Assembly (NCBI RefSeq): GCF_000613805.1
Contig: NZ_BAJR01000013.1
Coordinates: 1-64,000, forward strand
Origin: Phocaeicola paurosaccharolyticus JCM 15092
GTDB lineage: Bacteria > Bacteroidota > Bacteroidia > Bacteroidales > Bacteroidaceae
Reading direction: 5' to 3'
DNA length: 64,000 bases
Positions 1 through 9,725 of the stretch are shown here, in pieces. A model generated the notes under the pieces. The model made no database searches, had not been told where the DNA came from, and worked only from the letters and a program-made list of their open reading frames with translations. The translations under genes and the position numbers were made by a program. Each line of letters starts with the position of its first letter. Within the stretch, counting starts at the first letter, position 1.

Positions 1-62
1 TTAATAATTCTAATAACCTAAAAAACGTTTATAGAAACATATTGAATTAGTTGGAAAAATTA

Positions 63-170
63 TCATCTCTCAGCCGGCAAATTAGCCTCTGTTGGCCAAT
101 ATGGATTCTGATAAAGTGTTGAGTTAGCAACATCCTTAGATATTCTGTTTGAATCTGGAGTTGTAGCCAT
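63..170 (-). CDS. Unassigned 35-residue ORF at the window edge
   Basis: A short minus-strand reading frame starts at an ATG at 168-170 and ends at TGA at 63-65. Its C-terminus reads NPYWPTEANLPAER. I do not recognise it. It lies beyond the terminator of the regulator gene to its right, so it would be a separate transcript or a gene remnant. The plus strand of the same stretch also has a short open frame ending at 234, so coding is uncertain. Nothing else is visible in 1-248. Confidence 0.15.
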   Translation of the reverse strand: MATTPDSNRISKDVANSTLYQNPYWPTEANLPAER

Positions 171-248
171 GGTTCTTTTAAGTATTATTGGCAAGAACTT
201 TAGATTAAATGTAGATATTAAAAAGTAAGTTTTTTATGCAAAAAAAAA

Positions 249-274
249 GAGCTTCCTCAATTGAAGAAGCCCTC
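249..274 (-). terminator. Terminator of the hybrid two-component regulator gene
   Basis: On the minus strand an imperfect hairpin (GAGGGCTTCTTC, loop AATT, GAGGAAGCTC) is followed by nine T residues. It lies about 20 nt past the stop codon of the regulator gene, as expected for an intrinsic terminator. Confidence 0.7.
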
Positions 275-294
275 TTTATTGGCACTCAAATATA

Positions 295-3200
295 TCAGTC
301 GTCCGACTTCTTATCAAAGTCTATATCATTATCGTCATTTTCAGAATTATTATTTATATAATTCATTGGTGACAGTCCATAAAGCTCTTTGAATGCTCTT
401 GAGAATATAGTTATATTGCTGAAACCGGTCATCAAAGCAACCTCAGAGACATTATATTGTTTACTCTCCAGTAACGAAACAGCCTGTTTCAGACGTGTGT
501 TCCTTATAAGGTCTCTTGTGGTCTGATTGGTAAGTTCCTTTAGTTTACGGTGCAGATGTACTCGGCTTATTCCTACCTCGGATGCAATCATATTAACGCT
601 TAGCTCAGGATTACTTATGTTCTTATTTATCACATTCATAATTCTGTCAAGAAGCTTGTTGTCTGTATTCTTAATCTCAAACTTAGGTTGTCTCTCCTCC
701 TGTTCTTGACTTCCAGTGAAGCAGTTTTTCAATACTTCGCGGTTCTTCAGCAGGTTGTCTATGGTATTATGCAATACATCAATGTTGAATGGTTTGGTAA
801 TATAAGCATCAGCACCAGCATTAAGTCCTTCTATATTATCTTCATCTCTGCATTTTGCAGTGAGCAATATAACAGGAATATAGTTTATGTTTACATTAAG
901 TTTAATCTTCTTGCATAGTGTAATACCATCCATGTCAGGCATCATCACATCCGAAATGACAAGATCAGGTCTCTTACTAAGAATTAGTGCCAGTGCTTCC
1001 TTACCATTACAGCTCTCAATTATATGGTAGTCCTTTGAGAACTCGTTACTGATATAGTTTCTAATATTCTCATCATCTTCAACAATCATTATTCTATAGT
1101 GACTCTTAGATCTGTTAAGCTCCTTTTCTGTAATATCCTCATCATCTATGTCTTCTGTATCGGCATCAAAGATTATCTGCTTAGACTCATTCTCTATCAC
1201 CTCTGGATCATCATGCGCTATTTCGTCACTATTAAGGTGTTTGCATCCATAAGGAATCTCAACAATAAACTGGCATCCACCCTCTTCATTATTCTCAACT
1301 CTGATTGACCCGTGATGAAGATTAACAAGCATATTAGTAATATGTAATCCGATTCCAGTTCCCATGCTTGTTGAGTTTATTCTGCTTGATGATTGATAGA
1401 ATCGTTCGAAGATTTTTTCCATATCCTCTTTCTTTATGCTTTCTCCATTATCCCAGACTATTATCCTGATAACTTCTTCATCATTGTCCTTGGTTATCTT
1501 CTCTAAAGAAATATCTATAGCTCCATTATATGGAGTGTATTTAAAGGCATTAGACAATAAGTTGAATATTATCTTATCGAAATTCTTTGGGTCAACCCAT
1601 ACGTTAAGCTTTTCATCTTTATGTAAGAATCTGAATTGAATCTCCTTGCTTACTGCTTTATACTGGAAGAACTTATATATATCATCAATAAACTCTATAA
1701 TTTCTGTTTCGACAAAATGCATAGGCATCTGACCTTTGTCAATCTTTCTAAGGTCCATCAACTGATTAATAAGTTGAAGTATTCGTCTAGAGTTATTATA
1801 TATAAGTTTATAAGATTTTTGTCTCTCAACATCTTTATCACTGCTTATCAACTTCTGTAGAGGTCCTATGATAAGCGACATAGGTGTTCTGATCTCGTGA
1901 GATATATTTATAAAGAACTGTAGTTTGGTCTCATCTATCTCCTTAGCATGTACGTGCTTAAGTATCTCCTGCTGTACCTTATAATAATGTTTTACCTCAT
2001 ATATTATGAACATTATTATTCCAATAAAAAATAGTGCATACAACACTTTTGCAAAATTAGATAGATACCATGCCGGATGGATGATTATCTTAATACTCTT
2101 TATCTCGGAATAGTTATCGTAGTTCTTTGCTCTATATCTTACATCATATTCTCCGGCAGGAATGCCACTGAATGATACTGAGTTTACTCCAGTTTGCAGG
2201 CTTACCCAATCTTCATTGTTGACAGAATATTGGTAGCAAATATGCTCATTACTATTAAAATCAAGACTGGAGAATTCTATAGTGAATGAGTTATCATCGT
2301 AGTCAAGATTTACCTCGTCTTCATCACTTATTGCCTTGTCAATAATGTCATATCTTCCCGATTTCATGCCTTTCCTTATTGGCTTGTTCTGAAGATATAT
2401 ATCCGATATAAAAGCTTTAACACTGTGTACTGATGTAGTTATATCTCTAGGATTAAAATAGCTAATTCCATTAATACCTCCGAAATAGAGATTTCCCTTA
2501 TCGTCTTTAGTTGAGGCTGTTCTATTGAACTCATTGCCTTGAAGTCCATTGCTCGAATAGAAGTTTATGAAAGTGTTATTCTTTGTATTGAATTTGTTCA
2601 ATCCATAATTTGTACTTAACCATAGATTACCATCATTGTCAACTTCAATTCTACTAACTACACTATTTGACAGTCCATCTTCTACATCATAATGGCCTAT
2701 CAACTTTCTATCTTTACTTAACTTCATTAATCCGATAGAGGTTCCTAGCCACATAGTATTTTGTTTATCTTCGTAAATAGAAAATACAATGATATGAGGA
2801 AACTGTTTTTTTATGGAGTTCAACGGCTCATACTCTAATGTTCTCAAATTGAAACACTCAATTCCATCACAAGTGCCTATATATAATTTATTGTCATTGG
2901 ATGTAAATACTACGTTAATCCATCTGTTTTCAAGTTGGCTTTTGCCGTTTTTACCAATATTGATATTCTTAACGATACCATCTTTTAAATTCAGATAAAA
3001 AAGTCCATCTCCTTTTGTTCCTATCCAAAGACGTCCATCGTGATCCTGAGAGAAACTAAATGCTTTCTGAATAAGATTACTGGTATTATCCTTATACTCA
3101 TTAATCTGTTTGAATGAGTAGTTGGCTGAGCTCATCTTAAATATACCAGACATTAAAGTACCAATCCATATATCGTTATTGCTGTCCTTGAAAGTACTTA

Positions 3201-4404
3201 TTACAGTCGTAGGTGATTGTCCTACTTTATCAAAGCTCTTTATATGTTTTACTTGTTTGTTGTTTGATATTACATATAACCCATCATTATCAGTGCCAAC
3301 CCATAGTCTGCCATTTTTGTCATGATATATTGAAGATAGGCTGTTCGTTCCTATAATATTCATATTGTTGGAACGAGGGCCGATATACTTGAATTTATTA
3401 ACTGTATTTGGTACCATCATAAGACCTCTTTGGAAGAAACCAATCCATAAGTTGCCTGCGTGGTCTTTTATCATAGTGTGAACCTTAGAATTATCAAGAT
3501 AGAAAGATGGTACTTTAATATTACCCTCTTTAATTTTTTTGCTTTCTACATCTAGAATCTTTAGTCCATATCCATTAGTTCCAATATAGATACTCTTTTT
3601 ATCATATGGGTAGAGTGTCATTACAGTTAGGTTGGGATTACTATATTCGATGGATTCAAAGCTATCCTTTTTTTTGTCATATATGAATATACCTCTTCCC
3701 TGAGTACCTATGTAGAGATTCTTCTTACTATCCTCGCACATTGAGGATATGGTGTATAATGTACTCTCGGCGTTAGTGAAGTATCTTTTTATTATTTTGA
3801 AGTTTCTAGTCTTCAATAGTTCTCCGTTCTCTGTTGATATCCATAAGTTTTTGTCATGGTCTTCATAGAAATCACCAATGGATTTATTCTTCAAGTCAAT
3901 ATTCTTTATGGCATGGGCCTCAAATTTCCCTTTCCCTTTCTCTTCAATACGATACATACCATCGAATCCGGATGTACCCACTAATATTGATCCATCAGAT
4001 ATTATAGCTATTTTTCTTACACTAGGTTCATGCTTCTGATTGTTCTTTCCGTAAATAGGGACTGGAAAGAATTTGTCGGTTGCGTGATCGAAAAGTTGTA
4101 TACCTTTACTCGTACCAAAGAAAAGATTTCTCTTTGCATCTTCGCAGATACAGTGTACGCTGTTAGCCATTATGGAAAACTCATCTTTTGATGAATTTTT
4201 ATAAATAGAGAATTTTGCTCCGTCATATCTATTTAATCCGTCTTCAGTAGCAATCCAGATATTTCCTAACTTATCCTGAAAATTGTTATGAATCAAACTG
4301 CTTGATAGTTCTCTGTCAACAGTATAGAACCTTATAGATTGTGAGTAAACCTGAATATTAAGTACACATAAAAAGATGTACAGTAGGTGCTTGTATTTTA
4401 TCAT
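295..4404 (-). CDS. Hybrid two-component system sensor/regulator (HTCS), AraC-type output
   Basis: This one-piece membrane sensor and transcription factor is of the kind that controls glycan-use loci in Bacteroidales. In order it shows a signal peptide; a long periplasmic region of two-component-propeller repeats (many WIGT/LWVGT-like units, to about residue 660); a Y_Y_Y domain; a transmembrane segment near 781-803; a HisKA domain with phospho-acceptor His836 in ISHEIRTP; a HATPase; a receiver domain with Asp1152 in ISDVMMPD; and an AraC helix-turn-helix near 1285-1369. I place the start at the Met at 4404 rather than 4425, because a minus-strand -7 box (TACTTTTG) covers 4427-4434. No SusC/SusD pair is visible here, so the ligand is unknown. 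Confidence 0.95.
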   Translation of the reverse strand: MIKYKHLLYIFLCVLNIQVYSQSIRFYTVDRELSSSLIHNNFQDKLGNIWIATEDGLNRYDGAKFSIYKNSSKDEFSIMANSVHCICEDAKRNLFFGTSKGIQLFDHATDKFFPVPIYGKNNQKHEPSVRKIAIISDGSILVGTSGFDGMYRIEEKGKGKFEAHAIKNIDLKNKSIGDFYEDHDKNLWISTENGELLKTRNFKIIKRYFTNAESTLYTISSMCEDSKKNLYIGTQGRGIFIYDKKKDSFESIEYSNPNLTVMTLYPYDKKSIYIGTNGYGLKILDVESKKIKEGNIKVPSFYLDNSKVHTMIKDHAGNLWIGFFQRGLMMVPNTVNKFKYIGPRSNNMNIIGTNSLSSIYHDKNGRLWVGTDNDGLYVISNNKQVKHIKSFDKVGQSPTTVISTFKDSNNDIWIGTLMSGIFKMSSANYSFKQINEYKDNTSNLIQKAFSFSQDHDGRLWIGTKGDGLFYLNLKDGIVKNINIGKNGKSQLENRWINVVFTSNDNKLYIGTCDGIECFNLRTLEYEPLNSIKKQFPHIIVFSIYEDKQNTMWLGTSIGLMKLSKDRKLIGHYDVEDGLSNSVVSRIEVDNDGNLWLSTNYGLNKFNTKNNTFINFYSSNGLQGNEFNRTASTKDDKGNLYFGGINGISYFNPRDITTSVHSVKAFISDIYLQNKPIRKGMKSGRYDIIDKAISDEDEVNLDYDDNSFTIEFSSLDFNSNEHICYQYSVNNEDWVSLQTGVNSVSFSGIPAGEYDVRYRAKNYDNYSEIKSIKIIIHPAWYLSNFAKVLYALFFIGIIMFIIYEVKHYYKVQQEILKHVHAKEIDETKLQFFINISHEIRTPMSLIIGPLQKLISSDKDVERQKSYKLIYNNSRRILQLINQLMDLRKIDKGQMPMHFVETEIIEFIDDIYKFFQYKAVSKEIQFRFLHKDEKLNVWVDPKNFDKIIFNLLSNAFKYTPYNGAIDISLEKITKDNDEEVIRIIVWDNGESIKKEDMEKIFERFYQSSSRINSTSMGTGIGLHITNMLVNLHHGSIRVENNEEGGCQFIVEIPYGCKHLNSDEIAHDDPEVIENESKQIIFDADTEDIDDEDITEKELNRSKSHYRIMIVEDDENIRNYISNEFSKDYHIIESCNGKEALALILSKRPDLVISDVMMPDMDGITLCKKIKLNVNINYIPVILLTAKCRDEDNIEGLNAGADAYITKPFNIDVLHNTIDNLLKNREVLKNCFTGSQEQEERQPKFEIKNTDNKLLDRIMNVINKNISNPELSVNMIASEVGISRVHLHRKLKELTNQTTRDLIRNTRLKQAVSLLESKQYNVSEVALMTGFSNITIFSRAFKELYGLSPMNYINNNSENDDNDIDFDKKSDD

Positions 4405-4426
4405 AGTATGACCTTTGTTAACCACA

Positions 4427-4434
4427 CAAAAGTA
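4427..4434 (-). promoter_or_regulatory. -7 promoter box of the HTCS gene
   Basis: CAAAAGTA on the plus strand reads TACTTTTG on the minus strand, matching the Bacteroidota -7 consensus TAnnTTTG. It lies about 23 nt before the chosen start codon at 4404 and argues against the longer reading frame start at 4425. Confidence 0.5.
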
Positions 4435-4568
4435 CTTAAAAAGAGATATTTATCAAATAATAGTAGGATTATTACAATTTAAATTTACATTATGAAAAAA
4501 AAATAAAAAAAACTTGTTGCTGTATTAAACATTATTTTATAAAACGATGGGTTAATTATAAAAAATGT

Positions 4569-4576
4569 TATATTTG
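4569..4576 (+). promoter_or_regulatory. -7 promoter box before the 382-residue membrane protein gene
   Basis: TATATTTG matches TAnnTTTG and lies 25 nt before the start codon at 4602. No clear -33 TTTG is present at the expected distance. Confidence 0.45.
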
Positions 4577-4601
4577 CCTAGGTATTTATTAAGTATTAGT
4601 T

Positions 4602-5750
4602 ATGAGGTTGAAGTCTGTCGCAAAATTGGGTGTTATCGTATCCCTTAGTCTGTTCTGCATTGCTGCAGGGCTGTACATGCTGTGGGGCTTAAACAACAAT
4701 AAAGAGACCCAAGAAATTAACTTATACTCACTAGTACCTGAAGATGCAATATGTGTTCTCGAAAGCGATAATATCAATTACTACTTTAATGAAATTTCAC
4801 ATCTCAGCTGTGCAGAGAAATTTGATTCTATTGAAACTTTAGATTTAGCAAAATATGTACTTGGGACTTTGAATGACTACTCTTCTCAAGTAGGGCATGG
4901 GCTGAATAGCTATATGGGACATATATTGATAAGTGTTCATGATACTGATACCATAGATAATCAGGTGCTGTATATATATTCCGATGAGAATGGCTCAAAT
5001 GAGATGGATAATATGCTAAATGAGATCTTTGGTGCAGCTCAGAGTCCTAATATGGAGAAATATAAAGGTAAGAAGATATATCAATATAAGATTAATGCCA
5101 CAAGGGCTCTGTCAATGTATAAAGATGATGGCTTTAGAATTGTTAGTTTCAATATCAATCTGATAAAGGATGTAATAAAAGGGCAGAAGGAGAGTAAGTC
5201 ACTTTGGAACAATGAACAGTTTAAAAAGACAAGGGAGAAGAACATTACTCATAACTTCCTTACTCTCTATTGCAAAGAGTCATTGATGAGCTATTTAGAT
5301 AGCCACAAGGAGGTATGGAGTGCATATAACTTTAAGATAAATAGTGATGTGATATATCTTACCGGCAATACTTCATTCACTGAAGCAGGCTTAGAGTCTA
5401 ACGATATAGAAAGTAAATTAGTTAATGTGCCTGAAGTAGATCAAGATAGCATAATATTGACATCAAATATTAAATCTATGCGAGATAATATAGATGAGAT
5501 ATATGCTAAGAGGAGTAGAGGTGAAAATACTCTATTTGATGAGTGTGTGGCTAATGTCTCTCAAGATGCCTCTTTCATGATGGTTGTTGATGGAGAAAAA
5601 CTTAAAACAATAAAGAATGAGTGTAAGCCATATATAATACCTTTCATCCTGAATAATAAAGAAGATTTTTCGGACTTTATTTTATCTGCTCAATTATCTC
5701 TTTCACAAGACAATCTTATGCATGTCATAATCCTTACATACAAAGGATGA
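4602..5750 (+). CDS. Membrane-anchored conserved hypothetical protein
   Basis: This is a 382-residue protein with a single N-terminal hydrophobic segment (about residues 8-28) and a large, mostly hydrophilic domain predicted outside the inner membrane. The sequence SLVPEDAICVLES just after the anchor resembles DUF3352-like proteins, but I hold that only loosely. There are no catalytic motifs I recognise. The gene stands alone: it is divergent from the HTCS gene, has its own -7 box, and ends at a shared bidirectional hairpin facing pheS. Function is unknown. Confidence 0.8.
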   Translation: MRLKSVAKLGVIVSLSLFCIAAGLYMLWGLNNNKETQEINLYSLVPEDAICVLESDNINYYFNEISHLSCAEKFDSIETLDLAKYVLGTLNDYSSQVGHGLNSYMGHILISVHDTDTIDNQVLYIYSDENGSNEMDNMLNEIFGAAQSPNMEKYKGKKIYQYKINATRALSMYKDDGFRIVSFNINLIKDVIKGQKESKSLWNNEQFKKTREKNITHNFLTLYCKESLMSYLDSHKEVWSAYNFKINSDVIYLTGNTSFTEAGLESNDIESKLVNVPEVDQDSIILTSNIKSMRDNIDEIYAKRSRGENTLFDECVANVSQDASFMMVVDGEKLKTIKNECKPYIIPFILNNKEDFSDFILSAQLSLSQDNLMHVIILTYKG

Positions 5751-5876
5751 TATTTTAAACGCTGTTATTTGGTGAATAAGATTTTCATTATTATATTCCT
5801 AATGACATCCCTTGACGACATAAAGTGTACAGAAGTAGCCTATTATTGGTTGATTAGAATTATTTAGGTTAAAAAA

Positions 5877-5898
5877 GGAGAAGGTAATCACCTTCTCC
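5877..5898. terminator. Bidirectional terminator between the 382-residue gene and pheS
   Basis: A perfect hairpin GGAGAAGGT-AATC-ACCTTCTCC has A residues on its left and T residues on its right, so it can stop transcription of both convergent genes. Confidence 0.85.
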
Positions 5899-5920
5899 TT
5901 TTTATATATATGTAATATAA

Positions 5921-6940
5921 TTAATTAGCAGCTTCAAATTCCTTTAGGAATCTTGTGTCATTTTCTGAGAATAGACGAAGGTCGTTAACACGATACTTCA
6001 AGTTTGTTATTCTCTCGATACCCATACCAAGTGCATAACCAGAATATACTTTACTATCTATTCCGTTTAGCTCAAGAACATTAGGGTCAACCATACCACA
6101 ACCTAGAATTTCTACCCATCCTGTACCTTTACAGAAAGGACAACCTTTACCACCACAGATGTTGCAGCTGATATCCATCTCTGCACTAGGCTCTGTAAAT
6201 GGGAAATATGAAGGACGAAGTCTTATTTTTGTATCAGGGCCGAACATCTCTTTAGCAAAAAGAAGAAGAACTTGTTTAAGGTCTGTGAATGATACATTCT
6301 TATCAACGTAAAGAGCTTCTACCTGATGGAAGAAAGCATGAGCACGATAGCTTATAGCCTCATTTCTATAAACACGTCCCGGACAGATAACACGGATAGG
6401 TGGTTGGCTAACCTCCATAACGCGGCTCTGTACAGATGATGTATGTGTACGTAATATAATATCAGGATGTGCTTCTATGAAGAATGTATCTTGCATATCA
6501 CGTGCAGGATGGTCTTCAGCGAAGTTCATAGATGAGAATACATGCCAGTCATCTTCAACCTCTGGTCCGTCTGCGATAGAAAAACCTAAACGATGAAAGA
6601 TATCTATAATTTCATTTTTTACAATACTCAATGGATGTCTTGTACCTAGCGGAATAGGATATGGAGTACGAGAAAGATCAATCTCGCTAGTTCCGTTGTC
6701 TTGAGTTTCAAAAGATTCTTTTAGTGTGGAAATTTTATCTTGTGCTATACTCTTAAGCTCATTTAATTTCATTCCCACTTCCTTCTTCTGATCAGCAGCA
6801 ACATTACGGAAGTCTGCCATCAGCTCGTTTATTGCTCCTTTTTTGCTTAAGTACTTAATACGTAGCGCTTCAAGTTCCTCTAAATTTGAGGCAGAAATAT
6901 TGTTAATATCTTGAAGCAACTTTTCTATTTTAGCTAACAT
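5921..6940 (-). CDS. pheS: Phenylalanine--tRNA ligase alpha subunit
   Basis: The catalytic subunit of the (alpha-beta)2 phenylalanyl-tRNA synthetase charges tRNA-Phe in the cytoplasm. The 339-residue length is standard. It has an N-terminal coiled-coil tRNA-binding region (about 1-90) and the class II core, with HPLSIV and FHRLGFSIADGPEVE in motif 1, YRNEAISYRAHAFFHQVEAL in motif 2, and GYALGMGIERI in motif 3. The start is the first ATG. A -7 box reading TAAATTTG on the minus strand lies at 6967-6974. pheT is not adjacent, which is common in this phylum. Confidence 0.97.
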   Translation of the reverse strand: MLAKIEKLLQDINNISASNLEELEALRIKYLSKKGAINELMADFRNVAADQKKEVGMKLNELKSIAQDKISTLKESFETQDNGTSEIDLSRTPYPIPLGTRHPLSIVKNEIIDIFHRLGFSIADGPEVEDDWHVFSSMNFAEDHPARDMQDTFFIEAHPDIILRTHTSSVQSRVMEVSQPPIRVICPGRVYRNEAISYRAHAFFHQVEALYVDKNVSFTDLKQVLLLFAKEMFGPDTKIRLRPSYFPFTEPSAEMDISCNICGGKGCPFCKGTGWVEILGCGMVDPNVLELNGIDSKVYSGYALGMGIERITNLKYRVNDLRLFSENDTRFLKEFEAAN

Positions 6941-6992
6941 ACTTTCTTCTTAATTTTTATTGCATGCAAATTTAAGTAATTAAACTGAATTT

Positions 6993-7023
6993 TTTGTTCA
7001 AAAGTAAAAAAACTCTATTTTTG
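6993..7023 (+). promoter_or_regulatory. Promoter of the lipoprotein-murB operon
   Basis: A -33 TTTG at 6993-6996 and a -7 TATTTTTG at 7016-7023 are separated by 19 nt, a textbook Bacteroidota housekeeping promoter. The start codon at 7047 lies 23 nt downstream. Confidence 0.7.
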
Positions 7024-7046
7024 CAACAACTTTTTCCATATAATAA

Positions 7047-7907
7047 ATGAGAAAACTAGTTTATGTAGTTTTTATGCTCCTCTTAGTAAGTGGATGCACC
7101 GGTAACAAACAGAAGATGGGTTCTTCTGACGAGTTATCAAAGCAGACAGATTCATTAGACTCTGCTAAGGATTCTATCGTAGATTCAACTGAAATTGCTG
7201 AAGGTGATATTATTCCACCATCAGCAGATGAGAGTTTTGCCGACTTCTTTTATAATTTCGCAATTGACAAGAAGTTACAGAAATCTCGTATCGTTTTTCC
7301 TCTTGCTTATTACAAGGAGAATAAAAAAGAGAGTATTCAGGAAAAGCAGTGGAAACATGACCCTATGATGAGTAGATTAGCGTCTTATACTGTATTCTAT
7401 GATGAAGCATCTCAGATGGAGATGGAGAAGGACACATCAATAAACTCTGTGAAAATTGAATGGCGTTTCTTGAAAAATAATAAGATAAAGACATATTATT
7501 TTCAAAGAGTAAAAGGGGTATGGAAATTGGAAGCTATAGACTTGAGAAATATGGCTAAGACAGATGATGATAAAGAAGATTTCTATGACTTCTACAAGAA
7601 ATTTGCTGCTGACTCTCTTTTCCAGGAAGAAAGACTTGCTTCTCCTCTTAAATTTGTAACTGTAGATCCTGATGATGAGTTCCAGATTCTAGAGACTACT
7701 TTGGAGCAAGGACAGTGGTTTGCTTTTAAACCGCAATTGCCAACAAATTATCTTACTAATGTCATTTATGGACAATCACTGTCGAATAAGTCCAATAGCC
7801 GTGTTATGGAGTTGAAAGGATTTGGAAACGGATTCAATAATACCCTATATTTTGAAAGAAGAAATGGTAAGTGGAAATTGACACAGTTTGAAGACTTAAG
7901 TGATTAA
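7047..7907 (+). CDS. Lipoprotein, probable DUF4348 family
   Basis: This 286-residue protein has a lipoprotein signal peptide whose lipobox LVSGC puts the lipidated Cys at about residue 17. An acidic, Ser/Asp-rich linker follows, then two similar halves (about 60-170 and 185-286). Each has an aromatic DFFYNF/DFYKKF start, a substrate-less beta-rich core and a closing GVWKLEAID/GKWKLTQFE strand. This looks like the DUF4348 lipoproteins of Bacteroidales. It is first in an operon with murB (2-nt gap), which hints at an envelope role, but no function can be assigned. Confidence 0.75.
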   Translation: MRKLVYVVFMLLLVSGCTGNKQKMGSSDELSKQTDSLDSAKDSIVDSTEIAEGDIIPPSADESFADFFYNFAIDKKLQKSRIVFPLAYYKENKKESIQEKQWKHDPMMSRLASYTVFYDEASQMEMEKDTSINSVKIEWRFLKNNKIKTYYFQRVKGVWKLEAIDLRNMAKTDDDKEDFYDFYKKFAADSLFQEERLASPLKFVTVDPDDEFQILETTLEQGQWFAFKPQLPTNYLTNVIYGQSLSNKSNSRVMELKGFGNGFNNTLYFERRNGKWKLTQFEDLSD

Positions 7908-7909
7908 CA

Positions 7910-8923
7910 ATGATAGTATACGATAACTACTCTTTATTATCTAGAAATACATTTGGAATAGATGTAAAAGCGGACAAGTTCGTGGAATATGAATCTGTAG
8001 ATGAACTTACGTCTATACTTCAGGAAATAAAAAAAGATAACAATCCATTCTTACATATTGGGGAGGGTAGTAATTTACTCTTTTCTCAGGACTTCCATGG
8101 AACTATACTTCATTCACTCATAAAGGATATCACAATAACAGAAGAATCTGATTGTAGTGTCGATTTAAAGGTGGGAGCTGGTGCTAACTGGGATGATTTT
8201 GTTCAATATTCCGTATCAAAAGGACTGTATGGTGCTGAAAACCTCTCGTATATTCCAGGAGAAGTTGGTGCTTCGGCTGTGCAGAATATTGGTGCATATG
8301 GCAGAGAGGCAAAAGACATCATTTTAAATGTTGAGGCTATAGATGTGTTGAGTGGTGAGAAGCGTATCTTCTCTAATCAGGAGTGCAACTATTCATACAG
8401 ACACAGCATCTTTAAGAAGGAATTAAAAAACAGATATATTATAACCTATGTAACATATAGGTTGAGTAAGATAGCTGCTTTCGATCTTGATTATGGAAAC
8501 GTCCGTAGGGAGTTGGACATTGCAGGATGTGATGTTACTCTTGAGAATGTAAGGAATACAATCATTAAGATAAGAAGGGAGAAATTGCCGGATCCAAAGG
8601 AACTTGGAAATGCCGGAAGTTTCTTTATGAACCCTGTAGTCGGTAATAATAAGTTCAACGAGCTTATTGAAAAATACCCTTCAATGCCATATTATAAAAT
8701 GGGAGAAGATGGTATGAAGATTCCAGCTGCATGGCTTATTGACCAGTGTGGGTTCAAGGGATATAAGACAGGTAATGTTGGTGTACATCATATCCAGCCA
8801 CTTGTTTTAGTGAACTTGGGAGGAGCAGATAGCAGAGAGGTTATGGCTTTGGCTGAGAAAATTGTAGAATCTGTATTCGATAAGTTCGGTATTAAGATAG
8901 TACCTGAAGTGAATTATATATAG
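7910..8923 (+). CDS. murB: UDP-N-acetylenolpyruvoylglucosamine reductase
   Basis: MurB is the FAD-dependent, NADPH-using enzyme that makes UDP-N-acetylmuramic acid for peptidoglycan. The 337-residue protein shows the FAD-binding GEGSNLLF near residue 52, YIPGEVGASAVQNIGAYG near 115, a substrate-binding YSYRHSIFK, and the catalytic-Ser region GNAGSFFMNP near 238. The C-terminal substrate domain of type I MurB is present. It begins 2 nt after the upstream lipoprotein stop and ends 3 nt before the next gene, so it is probably co-transcribed with both. Confidence 0.97.
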   Translation: MIVYDNYSLLSRNTFGIDVKADKFVEYESVDELTSILQEIKKDNNPFLHIGEGSNLLFSQDFHGTILHSLIKDITITEESDCSVDLKVGAGANWDDFVQYSVSKGLYGAENLSYIPGEVGASAVQNIGAYGREAKDIILNVEAIDVLSGEKRIFSNQECNYSYRHSIFKKELKNRYIITYVTYRLSKIAAFDLDYGNVRRELDIAGCDVTLENVRNTIIKIRREKLPDPKELGNAGSFFMNPVVGNNKFNELIEKYPSMPYYKMGEDGMKIPAAWLIDQCGFKGYKTGNVGVHHIQPLVLVNLGGADSREVMALAEKIVESVFDKFGIKIVPEVNYI

Positions 8924-8926
8924 GAA

Positions 8927-9703
8927 ATGGTAATCAATATTTTAGGAAGCGGAACTTCTACGGGAGTTCCAGAAGTAGGATGTCGTTGTGAGGTATGTAC
9001 AAGTAGTGATAAGCGTGATGACAGATTGCGCTGTTCGGGACTTGTAGATGTTGATGGTGTTAGAATTCTTCTTGATTGTGGTCCAGATTTCCGCCAGCAG
9101 ATGATACGTATTGATGATTTCAAGGCTATTGATGGTGTTCTTGTCTCTCATGAACATTATGATCATGTTGGAGGCCTTGATGATTTACGACCATATTGCC
9201 GCTTCCGTGATGTACCTGTCTATACTGAGGAGAGTACAGCAAACAGAATACAGAAGAGAATACCATACTGCTTTGCTGAGAACTTATATCCTGGGGTACC
9301 AAAGCTGAAACTTATAAAGATTGAAACTGACAGAACCTTTGTTGTATCAAACAATGAAGGTCAAAGTGTTGAAGTTCTCCCTATAAGAGTGATACATGGC
9401 AAACTGCCTATATTGGGATATAGAATAGGAAATATGGCTTGGATAACAGATATGTTGACCATGCCTGAAGAGGAAATTGAAAAACTGAAAGGACTTGATT
9501 GCCTAATTATGAATGCTCTTAGGATTATGCCACACAACACTCATCAGAACCTTGAACAAGCTATTGAGAGCGCAAAAAGGATAGGAGCAAAACAGACTTA
9601 CTTTGTACATATGAGCCATCAGATGGGACTTCACTCAGTAATTGATGCTGCTCTACCAGAGGGTATTAACCTTGCTTACGATGGTTTGGTGATTAATATT
9701 TAG
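8927..9703 (+). CDS. MBL-fold metallohydrolase, PhnP-like cyclic phosphodiesterase
   Basis: This is a 258-residue metallo-beta-lactamase-fold hydrolase. The metal-binding motif SHEHYDHVGGLDDLRPYC sits at about residue 65, with later His ligands in VIHGKLPILGY and FVHMSHQMG. An N-terminal GSGTSTGVPEVGCRCEVC carries the Cys cluster seen in PhnP (phosphoribosyl 1,2-cyclic phosphate phosphodiesterase), which binds a structural zinc. No other phosphonate genes are near, so the real substrate may be another cyclic phosphodiester. It is the third gene of the murB operon and is convergent with nth. Confidence 0.85.
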   Translation: MVINILGSGTSTGVPEVGCRCEVCTSSDKRDDRLRCSGLVDVDGVRILLDCGPDFRQQMIRIDDFKAIDGVLVSHEHYDHVGGLDDLRPYCRFRDVPVYTEESTANRIQKRIPYCFAENLYPGVPKLKLIKIETDRTFVVSNNEGQSVEVLPIRVIHGKLPILGYRIGNMAWITDMLTMPEEEIEKLKGLDCLIMNALRIMPHNTHQNLEQAIESAKRIGAKQTYFVHMSHQMGLHSVIDAALPEGINLAYDGLVINI

Positions 9704-9725
9704 AAGATATCTACTTCCTTTCCCA

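Noticed and set aside
171-234. A plus-strand frame ending in GKNFRLNVDIKK that could be the tail of an outer-membrane receptor
   Set aside because: A stop codon lies a short way upstream, there is no supporting family match, and the overlapping minus-strand frame is equally plausible.
6941-7046. A possible Phe leader peptide or T-box before pheS
   Set aside because: The gap is only about 100 nt and holds two opposing promoters; I see no Phe-rich ORF, no specifier loop and no terminator on the pheS side.
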